From Flavobacteriaceae bacterium UBA3440 (GTDB lineage: Bacteria; Bacteroidota; Bacteroidia; Flavobacteriales; Flavobacteriaceae): a stretch of 13,924 nt of DNA. The stretch lies in assembly GCA_002378585.1 (NCBI GenBank), contig DFSJ01000022.1:1-13924 (forward strand), in the 5' to 3' direction. Positions 1-8,187 of this stretch are shown piece by piece; the stretch's first letter is position 1; each line of letters begins with the position of its first letter. Made by a program: the position numbers and the translations under genes. The notes below the pieces were generated by a model that searched no databases, was not told the DNA's origin, and saw nothing but the letters and a program-made list of their open reading frames with translations.

Positions 1-405
1 GCTGCCGGTAAAGGAATTGACACCCATGAAAGTGCTGCCACCTCAGTCTTGGGAAGAGAGGGCATTATCCACGGTTCGAAAACCTTATTAATGCAATCTC
101 CAGATGGACAAATCACAGAACCCTACTCTATTTCAGCAGGACTTGATTATCCGGGTATTGGACCGATGCACGCCCATCTATTCCGTTCTAAAAGAGGAGA
201 GTTTATTTCCGCTACAGACCAGCAAGCTATGGAGGCTGGATTGATGTTGAGTCAATTAGAAGGAATTATCCCCGCTATTGAAACATCGCATGCCTTGGCG
301 GTACTGGATCAATTAAACTTTAAATCCACGGATGTAGTTGTGGTTAACCTCTCAGGAAGAGGAGATAAAGACCTGAATACCTACATCGATTACTTTAAAT
401 TATAG
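1..405 (+). CDS. trpB: Tryptophan synthase beta chain, C-terminal part (5' end outside window)
   Basis: TrpB is the PLP enzyme that condenses indole, channelled from TrpA, with L-serine to make tryptophan; it works as an alpha2-beta2 complex in the cytoplasm. The reading frame is open from base 1, and its 134 visible residues are the family's C-terminal third. They start in the AAGKGIDTH segment and continue through HGSKTLL, the SAGLDYPGIGP loop, EGIIPAIETSHAL and the LSGRGDKD motif, whose serine lies near the PLP ring nitrogen in known structures. An internal TTG at 49 is not the start, because family homology continues upstream of it to the window edge. The stop (403-405) is followed by three bases and then trpA, so the two are co-transcribed, as is usual for this pair. 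Identity is secure; only the N-terminal two thirds are missing from view. Confidence 0.96.
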   Translation, partial: AAGKGIDTHESAATSVLGREGIIHGSKTLLMQSPDGQITEPYSISAGLDYPGIGPMHAHLFRSKRGEFISATDQQAMEAGLMLSQLEGIIPAIETSHALAVLDQLNFKSTDVVVVNLSGRGDKDLNTYIDYFKL

Positions 406-408
406 GAC

Positions 409-1176
409 ATGAGTACACGAATTGAACAGCTGTTTCAAAAAAAGAAAAAAGTACTTTCCATATACTTCACCGCAGGTTATCCAAAGCATTCAGATACCCT
501 TCCTATTTTGGAGTCGTTACAAGAAAATGGCGTGGATATGGTGGAGATCGGTTTGCCATTCTCAGATCCATTAGCTGACGGTCCAGTCATCCAACAAAGT
601 TCAACTCAGGCTTTGGCCATGGGCATGACCACTGAAGTACTCTTCGATCAATTAAAGGATGTCCGGTCGAAAATTGAAATACCCCTAGTCATCATGGGGT
701 ATTTCAATCCAGTTTTACAATTTGGGGTAGATGCATTCTGTCGCAAATGCGCAGAAATAGGAATTGATGCCGTAATCCTACCTGACCTGCCCTTAACGGT
801 ATACGAACGAGAATTTCAAGAGACTTTTGAACGCCATGGTATTCAATTAATCTTTTTGATCACCCCACAAACCTCAGATGAACGAATTCGTGCTTTGGAC
901 CAGGCCAGTAAAGGATTTATCTATTTAGTCAGCACGGCCAGCGTAACTGGAAGTGGATCAGGTTTTGGTCAAGCTCAAGTTGACTATTTCAAACGCATTT
1001 CAGACATGAAGCTTAAAAACCCCATCGTGGTTGGTTTTGGTATTAAAGACCGGGAGACCTTCAATCAAGCCACTGCACACACCGATGGTGCGATCATTGG
1101 TTCAGCGTTTATCAATGCCTTGACTGAAAAAGGAACAGCCGTCATTCCCGGATTCATCAAAGGGATCCGCGGTTAA
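409..1176 (+). CDS. trpA: Tryptophan synthase alpha chain
   Basis: TrpA cleaves indole-3-glycerol phosphate to indole and glyceraldehyde-3-phosphate and passes indole to TrpB. The 255-residue product has normal family length and is a TIM barrel. Visible signatures are YFTAGYP (about 19-25) and VEIGLPFSDPLADGP (about 45-59). The latter carries the two catalytic acids, E46 and D57, matching E49 and D60 of the E. coli enzyme. Further signatures are the YFNPVLQFG segment, VILPDLPL, and the phosphate-binding regions around STASVTGSGSG and VVGFGIKDRETF. The ATG at 409 lies 3 nt after the trpB stop, which suggests translational coupling. An A-rich stretch (about 438-450) encodes a KKKK run near the N-terminus. 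The stop codon overlaps the stop of the convergent M20 peptidase gene by 4 bp through a shared TTAA, so no terminator fits between them. This is the last visible gene of the trp cluster. Confidence 0.97.
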   Translation: MSTRIEQLFQKKKKVLSIYFTAGYPKHSDTLPILESLQENGVDMVEIGLPFSDPLADGPVIQQSSTQALAMGMTTEVLFDQLKDVRSKIEIPLVIMGYFNPVLQFGVDAFCRKCAEIGIDAVILPDLPLTVYEREFQETFERHGIQLIFLITPQTSDERIRALDQASKGFIYLVSTASVTGSGSGFGQAQVDYFKRISDMKLKNPIVVGFGIKDRETFNQATAHTDGAIIGSAFINALTEKGTAVIPGFIKGIRG

Positions 1177-2675
1177 GGGACCAGATTAGGCGTAGTTAGT
1201 AGGCGTTCAAAAAACTTAATCCCGTAAGCTACCTGACCTAAGGTGATATTTTCATTAGGGCTGTGTTGGTTGTTGTCCGCATTGACTAAGGGTACTATAT
1301 ACGCGGGAATTTTAAGCGCATTCACAAAAGGGGCGATAGGGACAGTACCTCCCATAGTCCTGATTTGAACGACTGGCTCACCATACCAAGATTCCATCTG
1401 CGCTTTAAGTGTTTGACCAAATGGCAAGCTCAAATCGGTGCGGAATGCATCGGTGACACCCCCTTCAGTAATGGAGACAATTTTGGCAAATCGCTCGCGT
1501 TCTTGCGCGCTGGGGACGTGATCTAGCAAGGTGTATCCCTGTTTTTTGATGTGCTCCTTAACCAACTGCTTTAGCCGATTACCATCGCTTTCAACCACGA
1601 GTCTTAGATCTAATGCAGCAGTAGCTGTTGCAGGAACCACTGTGCGGGCCTGATCACCCACCCAAGCAGAGGACATACCGCGGATATTTAGTGAGGGGTA
1701 TTGGAGGGATTGCTGATAAAAAGCACCCACGGCATCTGGCTGGGCAAATCCCAAGCTCTGGGCTATCGCCTCCGTACGGTCAGGTACGGCAGACAACACT
1801 TGATTTACCTGATCACTGATCTCGATTCCTTGGTAATAACCCGGTATCAATACCCTACCCTGTTGGTCCTTCATAGAAGCCAAAAGCTGTGCCAGGGAAA
1901 GTGCTGGATTTGGTGCAAAATTTCCGTAATGCCCGGAATGTTGTGGCACTAATGGACCGTAAGTGGTCAACTCCATAGTAGTGATACCCCGACAACCATA
2001 AATCAAGGTGGGTGCCCCAGAGGGATGTAATGGACCGTCGTTGATCACCAAAATATCAGCAGCAAGTAATTCTTTGTAATTGACTACGGCCTGTGCTAAA
2101 GGTGCTGAACTTTTTTCTTCCTCAGAGTCCAGAATAACCTTGATGTTATAGGCCAGCGGAACTCCTCGTTTCATGGTCAAATCAATCGCATTTAAGAGCG
2201 CTACTATAGGGCCTTTATCATCCGAGGTCGAACGACCAAACAAACGCCAATTTTCTGGAATACTGTCATTTAAATCAGAAAAAGGCCGTTCTTTCCACCC
2301 TGTTTGGTCGGGTGACTTCAAGACAACTTGGTACGGATCTGCCTGACTCCATTTAGCTGGATCTACTGCTTGACCGTCAAAATGCATGTAGATCAAAAAC
2401 GTTTTTAATCCTGGTTTTTGAGGAAGTGCCGCAAAAAACAACGGCGCCCCTGAGGTAGGTAATACAGAAGTATTAAAACCACGTTCGGAAAATTCTTTCT
2501 CCAACCAAAACAGGTTGCGATTGATATCGGCTAAGTCATTGGCGTCATTGGGTAGGGCGACAAAATCGACTATTTGATCAATGGTGTGCCTCCACTGTGT
2601 TTGGAAGAGTGCATCGTTTTGGCTGTAGCCAATGGTAGAAAGGAGTAGGAGCCCCAAAAAAAAGCCTTTTTTCAT
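1173..2675 (-). CDS. Secreted M20-family metallopeptidase (dipeptidase/carboxypeptidase-like)
   Basis: Predicted zinc-dependent exopeptidase of the M20/ArgE/CPG2 group, probably exported to the periplasm. I place the start at the ATG at 2675 (500 residues). The open frame extends to a TTG at 2711, but the ATG puts a clean signal peptide first: MKK, then a hydrophobic core (about 5-16), ending near YSQ, a common Bacteroidota cleavage context. There is no lipobox cysteine. Metal-site motifs appear in order: HFDG (H98, D100), the DDKG motif (D152), a DSEEE run (about 183-187) holding the catalytic and metal-binding glutamates, INDGP (D213), the dimerisation-domain PQHSGHYG (about 245-252) and a C-terminal NQHSPNEN (H471). 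The exact peptide substrate cannot be read from sequence. The gene starts 39 bp after pyruvate carboxylase on the same strand and is probably read from that transcript. Its 3' end overlaps trpA by 4 bp. Confidence 0.86.
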   Translation of the reverse strand: MKKGFFLGLLLLSTIGYSQNDALFQTQWRHTIDQIVDFVALPNDANDLADINRNLFWLEKEFSERGFNTSVLPTSGAPLFFAALPQKPGLKTFLIYMHFDGQAVDPAKWSQADPYQVVLKSPDQTGWKERPFSDLNDSIPENWRLFGRSTSDDKGPIVALLNAIDLTMKRGVPLAYNIKVILDSEEEKSSAPLAQAVVNYKELLAADILVINDGPLHPSGAPTLIYGCRGITTMELTTYGPLVPQHSGHYGNFAPNPALSLAQLLASMKDQQGRVLIPGYYQGIEISDQVNQVLSAVPDRTEAIAQSLGFAQPDAVGAFYQQSLQYPSLNIRGMSSAWVGDQARTVVPATATAALDLRLVVESDGNRLKQLVKEHIKKQGYTLLDHVPSAQERERFAKIVSITEGGVTDAFRTDLSLPFGQTLKAQMESWYGEPVVQIRTMGGTVPIAPFVNALKIPAYIVPLVNADNNQHSPNENITLGQVAYGIKFFERLLTTPNLVP

Positions 2676-2714
2676 CGAATGGAATTTACTCACCAAATTA
2701 GGCAATAGCAACGG

Positions 2715-5700
2715 CTATTCCAAACGCAAAACCAAGTCGTCTGTCTGAACTAATTCTCCTGCGGAAAGTACTACCTCAGCCACAGATCCAGCCTCTTGAG
2801 CGGTTACGGTAGTTTCCATTTTCATCGCCTCGATTACAAAAAGAGGTTGATTGCGTTTGACGTTTTCTCCCTGCTTCACGAGCACTTGAGATAGCAAACC
2901 TTGTAGTGGAGCACCAACTTCTAAAGGTTGATCGGTCTGAGCCTTTCTGTTTTCTTTTTTCTCTACTTTGACTCTTTTGTCCTTGACGATTAGGGTGCGC
3001 AATTGTCCGTTTACTTTGAAGTATACAGGTACATTTCCATTGGCATCTGCCACACCTTTAAGCATCAATGAAACCAAAATGTTTTTTCCTCGATCTAAAG
3101 GAATCATGATTTCCTCACCTGGTTCCATCCCAAAAAAGAAGTTTTTGGTGGGTAGGTTCATCACTTTGCCAAATCGAACATAATTGGCTAGTGCATCCTC
3201 AAAAACCTTGGGATATAAGCTGTACGACAAGAAATCAGTGAACTGAAGATCTCGATCTAAACCAGGCTGAAATTTATCGAGAAACTCCGCGTAAGCTTTA
3301 TCAAAATCAATGGGTTCCATGTGCGCATTGGGCCGCTCTGTATAGGGCACTTTATCTTTCAAGATGATTTTTTGTAAATCCTTGGGGAAGCCTCCAACAG
3401 GTTGACCCAAATCTCCTTGGAATAGGGAAATCACGGAATCGGGGAAATTCATGGTATGTCCTTTTTCCCAGACATCTTGAATGCTGTACTTGTTGCTGAT
3501 CAAATATTGAGCCATATCGCCCACTACCTTGGAGCTTGGGGTTACTTTGATGATATCGCCAAACAATTGGTTCACATCGCCATACATCTGAGTGACCTCA
3601 GCAAATTTATCTTCCAGACCCAAAGCGATGGCCTGGCCTTTCAAGTTAGAATATTGGCCGCCGGGAATTTCATGGGTATACACGGCCCCAGTTCCCGCTT
3701 TCAATCCTGACTCAAAAGGGTAATAATACTGTCTGACCGTTTCCCAATAATCGGAGTGGGCAGCCAAACTAGCTCGATTCATTTCACGCTCTCTGGGATG
3801 GAAGCGCATCAGTTCAACCATCGAATTAAAATTCGGTTGAGAAGTTAATCCAGAGAGTCCTCCCAAGGCGACATCGATCACATCTACACCCGCTTCTATC
3901 GCCTTGAGGTACATGGCCGCTTGGGTAGATGAAGTATCGTGGGTATGCAGGTGAATCGGAATCTTGATGGTGGACTTTAACGCGCTGATCAACTCATAAG
4001 CAGCGTACGGTTTAAGCAACCCTGCCATGTCTTTTACACCCAATATGTGGGCCCCTGCATTTTCTATATCCTTGGCGAGTTGTACGTAATAGTTCAGGTC
4101 ATACTTGGTTTTTGTCGGGTCCAGAATGTCTCCTGTGTAACACAGAGAGCCTTCAGCCAAACCTCCGGTGTGTTTGCGCACATAGGTTATGGCAGGAGCT
4201 ATGGACTCCATCCAGTTTAGCGAATCGAAAATTCGATACACATCCATACCTGTCTCCCACGACTGTGCGACAAATTTTTCGATCAGGTTGTCTGGATAGG
4301 CCTTGTAGCCTACCCCATTGGAACCGCGAAGCAACATTTGGGTTAATGTATGGGGCATAGCTTTGCGCAACAAGGCCAATCGCTCCCAGGGATCTTCCTG
4401 TAAAAATCTCATGCACACATCAAATGTTGCTCCACCCCACACTTCCATGGAGAATATTTCTGGATTGTCCAATGCATAGCGCTCGGCTACTTGGAGCATA
4501 TCGACCGTACGCATACGCGTGGCCAACAAACTTTGGTGCGCATCGCGCATAGTGGTATCGGTGTAATGGACTTTAGAATCGTTGAGCAACCACTGCGCAA
4601 ATCCGTCTGGCCCCAACTCAGTGAGCTTATCTTTGGTGCCGAAAACATTTTTATGAGCCGGCATTGAGGGAATAGGCGGTTTGGAAAACACCTTGCCTAC
4701 TTCCACTTTTTTCACATCGGGATGACCATTGACAATGACCTCACCCAGGTAAGCGATTAATTTATTAGCTCGATTTTTTGGGGGTTTAATGTCAAATAAA
4801 GAAGGGGTATCCTTGATGAAATTAACCGTGACTTTTCCCTGTCTAAAGGTATCGTGACTTAAAATATTGTCCAAAAAAGCCATGTTGGTCTCCACACCGC
4901 GAATGCGGAACTCGGAAAGCGCCCGGCGCATTTTTCTGCAAGATCCATCTAAAGTTCTACTGATCGCTGAAACCTTGACCAACATGGAATCAAAAAAGGG
5001 AGAAATCTTAACCCCTTGATAGATACTTCCCGCATCTAATCTAATTCCCAATCCAGAGGCTGATCGATACGTAGTCACTACACCGTAGTCAGGCTTGAAG
5101 TCGTTGAGCGGGTTTTCGGTAGTAATGCGGCATTGCAACGCATAACCTGTGATGACTACAGACTCTTGGCTGGGAATTTTAATCTGTTGATCGCTGAGGC
5201 GATAACCACCTGCGATAAAGAGTTGGGCTTTGACCAAATCTATGTTGGTGATCATTTCTGTAACCGTATGCTCGACTTGAATCCTTGGGTTAACCTCGAT
5301 AAAATAGATGCTGCCGTCGTCATCCACCAAGAATTCAACCGTACCTATATTGTTGTAATCAACTGCTTTACAAATGGTTAACGCGTAGTGATACAGCGCA
5401 TCTTTGGTTTCTTGATCCAACCCTAACGAAGGGGCAAACTCAATCACTTTCTGGTATCGCCGCTGTACGGAACAATCGCGTTCGTAGAGGTGAACCATAT
5501 TGCCGTGGTGGTCAGCGACAATTTGAATTTCAATGTGTTTGGGGTTTTCCACAAACTTCTCCAAGAATACTGTGTCATCGCCAAAAGCATTGGCTGATTC
5601 CCTTCTCGCTTCTGGAAATCCTTTGATCAACTCTTCTTCTGTGCGGATCACACGCATACCTCTTCCTCCTCCACCTGAGGCGGCTTTTAGCATTAATGGA

Positions 5701-6164
5701 TAGCCTATCTTTTGGGCTTCATCAAGCGCAATTTCGATGGTATCTAGGGCAGCCTCACTACTGCGTATGATGGGAATGTTGTTTTGAACAGCAACTGTTT
5801 TGGCTGTTATTTTATCTCCTAAAGCCTTGAGTACAGACACCTTGGGTCCGACAAAAATCAATCCATTATCCGCACACTTTTGAGCAAAAGTGGCGTTTTC
5901 AGACAAAAATCCATACCCTGGGTGTATCGCATCAACACCGTTGTCTAAAGCCACTTGAATGATTAGGTCAATATCCAAATAGGGCTTTAACGGTTCGTTG
6001 TTTTCGCCGATTTGATAGCTTTCATCCGCCTTATACCTGTGTAGAGAATACCTGTCCTCGTAGGTATAGATACCGACAGTTTTTATTCCGATTTCGACAC
6101 ATGCACGAAAAATTCTGATGGCGATTTCACCTCTATTGGCGATGAGTACTTTCTTGATTTCCAC
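2715..6164 (-). CDS. pyc: Pyruvate carboxylase (single-chain, biotin-dependent)
   Basis: Makes oxaloacetate from pyruvate, bicarbonate and ATP, refilling the TCA cycle and feeding gluconeogenesis. The 1149-residue chain has the full family architecture. The biotin carboxylase ATP-grasp part (about 1-455) shows IANRGEIAIRIFRA at the N-terminus, the glycine-rich loop SGGGGRGM (163-170), ERDCSVQRR (228-236) and EVNPRIQVEHTVTEM (290-304). The carboxyltransferase barrel begins with YTDTTMRDAHQSLLATR (534-550) and includes the IHLHTHDTS metal site and GVKDMAGLLKP. A PYC-specific linker follows, then a C-terminal biotinyl domain with EAMKMET, biotin attachment at K1115. The start is GTG: an in-frame TAA lies 13-15 bp upstream (6177-6179), no in-frame ATG exists before the conserved core, and the family N-terminus begins here. 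The M20 gene follows 39 bp downstream. The biotin ligase in this window is its likely activator. Confidence 0.97.
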   Translation of the reverse strand: MEIKKVLIANRGEIAIRIFRACVEIGIKTVGIYTYEDRYSLHRYKADESYQIGENNEPLKPYLDIDLIIQVALDNGVDAIHPGYGFLSENATFAQKCADNGLIFVGPKVSVLKALGDKITAKTVAVQNNIPIIRSSEAALDTIEIALDEAQKIGYPLMLKAASGGGGRGMRVIRTEEELIKGFPEARRESANAFGDDTVFLEKFVENPKHIEIQIVADHHGNMVHLYERDCSVQRRYQKVIEFAPSLGLDQETKDALYHYALTICKAVDYNNIGTVEFLVDDDGSIYFIEVNPRIQVEHTVTEMITNIDLVKAQLFIAGGYRLSDQQIKIPSQESVVITGYALQCRITTENPLNDFKPDYGVVTTYRSASGLGIRLDAGSIYQGVKISPFFDSMLVKVSAISRTLDGSCRKMRRALSEFRIRGVETNMAFLDNILSHDTFRQGKVTVNFIKDTPSLFDIKPPKNRANKLIAYLGEVIVNGHPDVKKVEVGKVFSKPPIPSMPAHKNVFGTKDKLTELGPDGFAQWLLNDSKVHYTDTTMRDAHQSLLATRMRTVDMLQVAERYALDNPEIFSMEVWGGATFDVCMRFLQEDPWERLALLRKAMPHTLTQMLLRGSNGVGYKAYPDNLIEKFVAQSWETGMDVYRIFDSLNWMESIAPAITYVRKHTGGLAEGSLCYTGDILDPTKTKYDLNYYVQLAKDIENAGAHILGVKDMAGLLKPYAAYELISALKSTIKIPIHLHTHDTSSTQAAMYLKAIEAGVDVIDVALGGLSGLTSQPNFNSMVELMRFHPREREMNRASLAAHSDYWETVRQYYYPFESGLKAGTGAVYTHEIPGGQYSNLKGQAIALGLEDKFAEVTQMYGDVNQLFGDIIKVTPSSKVVGDMAQYLISNKYSIQDVWEKGHTMNFPDSVISLFQGDLGQPVGGFPKDLQKIILKDKVPYTERPNAHMEPIDFDKAYAEFLDKFQPGLDRDLQFTDFLSYSLYPKVFEDALANYVRFGKVMNLPTKNFFFGMEPGEEIMIPLDRGKNILVSLMLKGVADANGNVPVYFKVNGQLRTLIVKDKRVKVEKKENRKAQTDQPLEVGAPLQGLLSQVLVKQGENVKRNQPLFVIEAMKMETTVTAQEAGSVAEVVLSAGELVQTDDLVLRLE

Positions 6165-6167
6165 AGA

Positions 6168-6207
6168 CAGGGGATTTTACAGGGTGTTTTATCAGCAAAA
6201 CCCCCTG
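6168..6207 (-). promoter_or_regulatory. Pyruvate carboxylase leader with two mutually exclusive hairpins
   Basis: On the minus-strand RNA the 5' arm CAGGGGGTTTT (6207-6197) can pair in two ways. Hairpin A uses AAAACACCCTG (6190-6180): ten pairs, one G-A mismatch, 6-nt loop. Hairpin B uses AAAATCCCCTG (6178-6168): eleven contiguous pairs including one G-U, 18-nt loop. Both use the same 5' arm, so only one can form. Hairpin B ends 3 nt before the GTG start codon and hairpin A ends 15 nt before it. On the plus strand the two 3' arms form a direct repeat, CAGGGGATTTTA and CAGGGTGTTTTA (10 of 12 identical, adjacent). The pairing is visible in the sequence. A switch between the two forms, or a repressor binding the three half-sites at the start of transcription, is inference. 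Confidence 0.45.
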
Positions 6208-6209
6208 GG

Positions 6210-6241
6210 CAAAAATAAAGGACAATGTAACCTTGACCAAA
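6210..6241 (-). promoter_or_regulatory. Promoter of pyruvate carboxylase (Bacteroidota -33/-7 type)
   Basis: Read on the minus strand, TTTG (6241-6238), a 20-bp spacer and TATTTTTG (6217-6210) match both elements of the Bacteroidota housekeeping promoter (TTTG ... TAnnTTTG) exactly and with acceptable spacing. Transcription would begin a few bases downstream, near 6203-6206, giving a leader of about 40 nt before the GTG start at 6164. This is the only promoter in the window where both elements are perfect. The start point is inferred, not seen. Confidence 0.6.
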
Positions 6242-6309
6242 TAAGATCCTTTAAAAAACAAAGGGATTTCTCGTGAATTTGTGATAAATCAAAAGTGTTA
6301 TCTCCAGAA

Positions 6310-6334
6310 AACACAAAAAGCAATTAATTGTGTT
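6310..6334. other. AT-rich inverted repeat downstream of yaaA
   Basis: AACACAA (6310-6316) and TTGTGTT (6328-6334) are an exact 7-bp inverted repeat around an 11-nt loop that contains the palindrome CAATTAATTG. It starts 17 bp beyond the yaaA stop. It could be a weak transcription end or protein-binding site, but the stem is AT-rich and has no proper T-run after it, so it is not called a terminator. Confidence 0.2.
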
Positions 6335-6351
6335 GCAGAAATATCAATGAC

Positions 6352-7113
6352 TCAACGTACAAATACTGGATGCATTGGATCCTGGGACATCGACTCACTC
6401 CATCGATAACCCTCGGACTGAAAACCACAGACATCGGTCAAACTTTGGGCATTTGACTCTACTAAATACCGAACCATTAATCCCCGTGCTTTTTTAGCAA
6501 AAAAAGAAATCACCTTCAGCTGCCCTTTGCTGTCATCAAGAAAAACAGGGTGAACCACAGGTCCAGTAAACACAGAGAAGTCAACAGCAGCGCTGTATTC
6601 TTGGCTAGCTAAATTGACCAACAACTCGTCGGCCTTGACTTGTGTGTGCAGAAAATCAGTGACTGGTTTTTTCCAGTACTGCACCATGTTGGCTTTAGTG
6701 CCTACAGGTAATTTAGCACCCATCTCCAAACGATATGGTTGAATGCCATCAAACGGTTTCAAAACACCATACAATCCCGAAAGGATAAACCCTTGATCGT
6801 TTAGATCACTCAAAAGGCTTTCTGAAAGCGTACCCGCATCTAGCCCTTGGTATACATCGCCCGTAAAAGCCAAAACTGCAGGACGAAGCATTTCTGGATC
6901 GGGATCAGCACAAAAAGTTTGATTTCTTTGGTAATTGAGGTTGGATAGCGATGTAGATATCCCCATCAACGCACCCAAATCCGCAGGTTTCTTTTTCTTT
7001 AAAACCGACATAACCCGTACTGCCTTATCTGAAAAAACAGGGGTGCTTAGGGGAATATTTGGGTGGTTAGTTGTAAAATCCAACGACTTGGCAGGAGAGA
7101 TCAAAAACTTCAT
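6352..7113 (-). CDS. yaaA: Peroxide stress protein YaaA (DUF328/UPF0246 family)
   Basis: YaaA lowers free intracellular iron and protects DNA and proteins during hydrogen peroxide stress in E. coli; its fold is known to bind DNA. The 253-residue product has family length and the family's signature blocks: the N-terminal MKFLISPAKSLDF, GDVYQGLDA near residue 85, the strongly conserved LSGLYGVLKPFDGIQPYRLEMG, NLASQEYSAAVDF, and VISFFAKKARGLMVRY near the C-terminus. The start is an ATG at 7113. No better start lies upstream, since the family N-terminus begins here. It follows rluD by 39 bp on the same strand and may be read from that operon, but a good -7 element lies in the gap (7130-7137). Downstream are 187 non-coding bases before pyruvate carboxylase. 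Whether the iron-limiting role holds in Bacteroidota is inferred from homology only. Confidence 0.92.
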   Translation of the reverse strand: MKFLISPAKSLDFTTNHPNIPLSTPVFSDKAVRVMSVLKKKKPADLGALMGISTSLSNLNYQRNQTFCADPDPEMLRPAVLAFTGDVYQGLDAGTLSESLLSDLNDQGFILSGLYGVLKPFDGIQPYRLEMGAKLPVGTKANMVQYWKKPVTDFLHTQVKADELLVNLASQEYSAAVDFSVFTGPVVHPVFLDDSKGQLKVISFFAKKARGLMVRYLVESNAQSLTDVCGFQSEGYRWSESMSQDPMHPVFVR

Positions 7114-7129
7114 GGCGTATGGTTTTACG

Positions 7130-7137
7130 CAAAATTA
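7130..7137 (-). promoter_or_regulatory. Possible -7 element for yaaA
   Basis: The minus strand reads TAATTTTG followed by CG, a full match to the TAnnTTTG element, 16 bp before the yaaA start codon. No TTG or TTTG lies at the expected -33 distance, so it could be a weak internal promoter letting yaaA be expressed apart from rluD, or it could be chance in AT-rich DNA. Confidence 0.35.
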
Positions 7138-7152
7138 AGTGATTTTATCGAC

Positions 7153-8187
7153 TTAGTCTATCCTTTGGTTGTGGGTATAATTGCGCCACTTATGGATGCA
7201 ATCACTCATGTCTTGAGGTATCGGGGATTCAAAAAAACATCGCTCACCTGTTCTGGGATGAATGAACCCGAGAGTTTGAGCGTGTAATGCTTGTCTGGGC
7301 AACACTTTAAAGGCGTTTTCCACAAATTGCTTGTACTTGGTAAATGTGGTCCCTTTAAGGATCTGATGCCCACCGTACCGCTCATCGTTGAACAGTGGAT
7401 GACCTATGTGTTTGAAGTGCGCCCTAATTTGGTGCGTTCTTCCGGTTTCTAATCGGCAAGAAACCAGGGTAATATACCCCAATCGTTCGACAACCTGATA
7501 ATGAGTTACCGCCTCTTTGCCATAGGCTCCATCTGGAAAAACGTCCATTTGCAACCTGTTTTTGAGCGATCTACCAATATGCCCTGTGATGGTACCTTGT
7601 TCTTGATCCAGGGTGCCCCATACTAAGGCGATGTATTGGCGCTCAGAGGTTTTGTCTGCAAACTGTTTGGAGAGATGCACCATGGCTTGGTCATTTTTGG
7701 CTACCACCAACAAACCAGATGTATCCTTGTCGATGCGGTGTACCAGACCAGGACGATCATCGGAATTCACAGGCCATTGAGCGCTGTGGTGCAGAAGCGC
7801 GTTGATCAAAGTACCTGAATAATTACCATGCCCTGGATGCACGACCATACCCGCAGGTTTGTTCACCACCATAAGGTCTGCATCTTCGTAGACAATGTCA
7901 AGAGGAATATCTTCCGCAATGAGTAAGTTTTCATGCGGGGGATGGGTAAACATGACTTGTATTTCATCATGTGGCTTTACCTTGTAATTGGATTTTACAG
8001 GTACCCCATTGGCCCAAATCATGTCCTCTTTAGCTGCTTGCTGAATTTTATTTCTCGTAGCTTTTTCGATTAAGTTCATTAAAAACTTATCGATTCTCAA
8101 AGGATTTTGACCTGCTGACACCAAAAAATGATGGTGTTGATGCAAAACATCATCCTCTTCTGGCTCTTCCCAGTGTGGATCTATCAT
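7153..8187 (-). CDS. rluD: Ribosomal large-subunit pseudouridine synthase, RluD/RluA family
   Basis: Predicted to isomerise specific uridines in 23S rRNA (helix 69 for RluD) to pseudouridine during 50S assembly. The 344-residue chain has an acidic, His-containing N-terminal tail (about 1-22), an S4 RNA-binding domain (about 30-80; RIDKFLMNLIEKATRNKIQ), then the RluA catalytic domain. In the latter, PGLVHRIDKDTSGLLVVAK (146-164) carries the catalytic aspartate D153. The segments VVNKPAGMVVHPGHG, RQYIALVWG, LETGRTHQIRAHF and HPLFNDERYGG are also family hallmarks. The S4 domain and length favour RluD over RluA or RluC, but the exact target uridines cannot be assigned from sequence. The ATG overlaps the PASTA gene's stop by one base (TAATG), a standard coupled-translation arrangement, so this start is secure. 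yaaA follows 39 bp downstream. Confidence 0.92.
   Translation of the reverse strand: MIDPHWEEPEEDDVLHQHHHFLVSAGQNPLRIDKFLMNLIEKATRNKIQQAAKEDMIWANGVPVKSNYKVKPHDEIQVMFTHPPHENLLIAEDIPLDIVYEDADLMVVNKPAGMVVHPGHGNYSGTLINALLHHSAQWPVNSDDRPGLVHRIDKDTSGLLVVAKNDQAMVHLSKQFADKTSERQYIALVWGTLDQEQGTITGHIGRSLKNRLQMDVFPDGAYGKEAVTHYQVVERLGYITLVSCRLETGRTHQIRAHFKHIGHPLFNDERYGGHQILKGTTFTKYKQFVENAFKVLPRQALHAQTLGFIHPRTGERCFFESPIPQDMSDCIHKWRNYTHNQRID

Noticed and set aside
2676..2711. A 12-residue extension of the M20 peptidase from a TTG at 2711.
   Set aside because: It would put polar residues before a good signal peptide; the ATG at 2675 gives a normal MKK-type export signal.
4112..4416. Open frames of 82 and 87 codons on both strands inside the pyruvate carboxylase gene.
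   Set aside because: They lie in other frames of a strongly conserved carboxyltransferase domain and show no recognisable protein pattern.
6283..6302. GATAA ... TTATC inverted repeat upstream of the pyc promoter as an operator.
   Set aside because: Five AT-rich pairs with a 10-bp spacer are expected by chance in this 187-bp AT-rich gap, and it matches no site I know.
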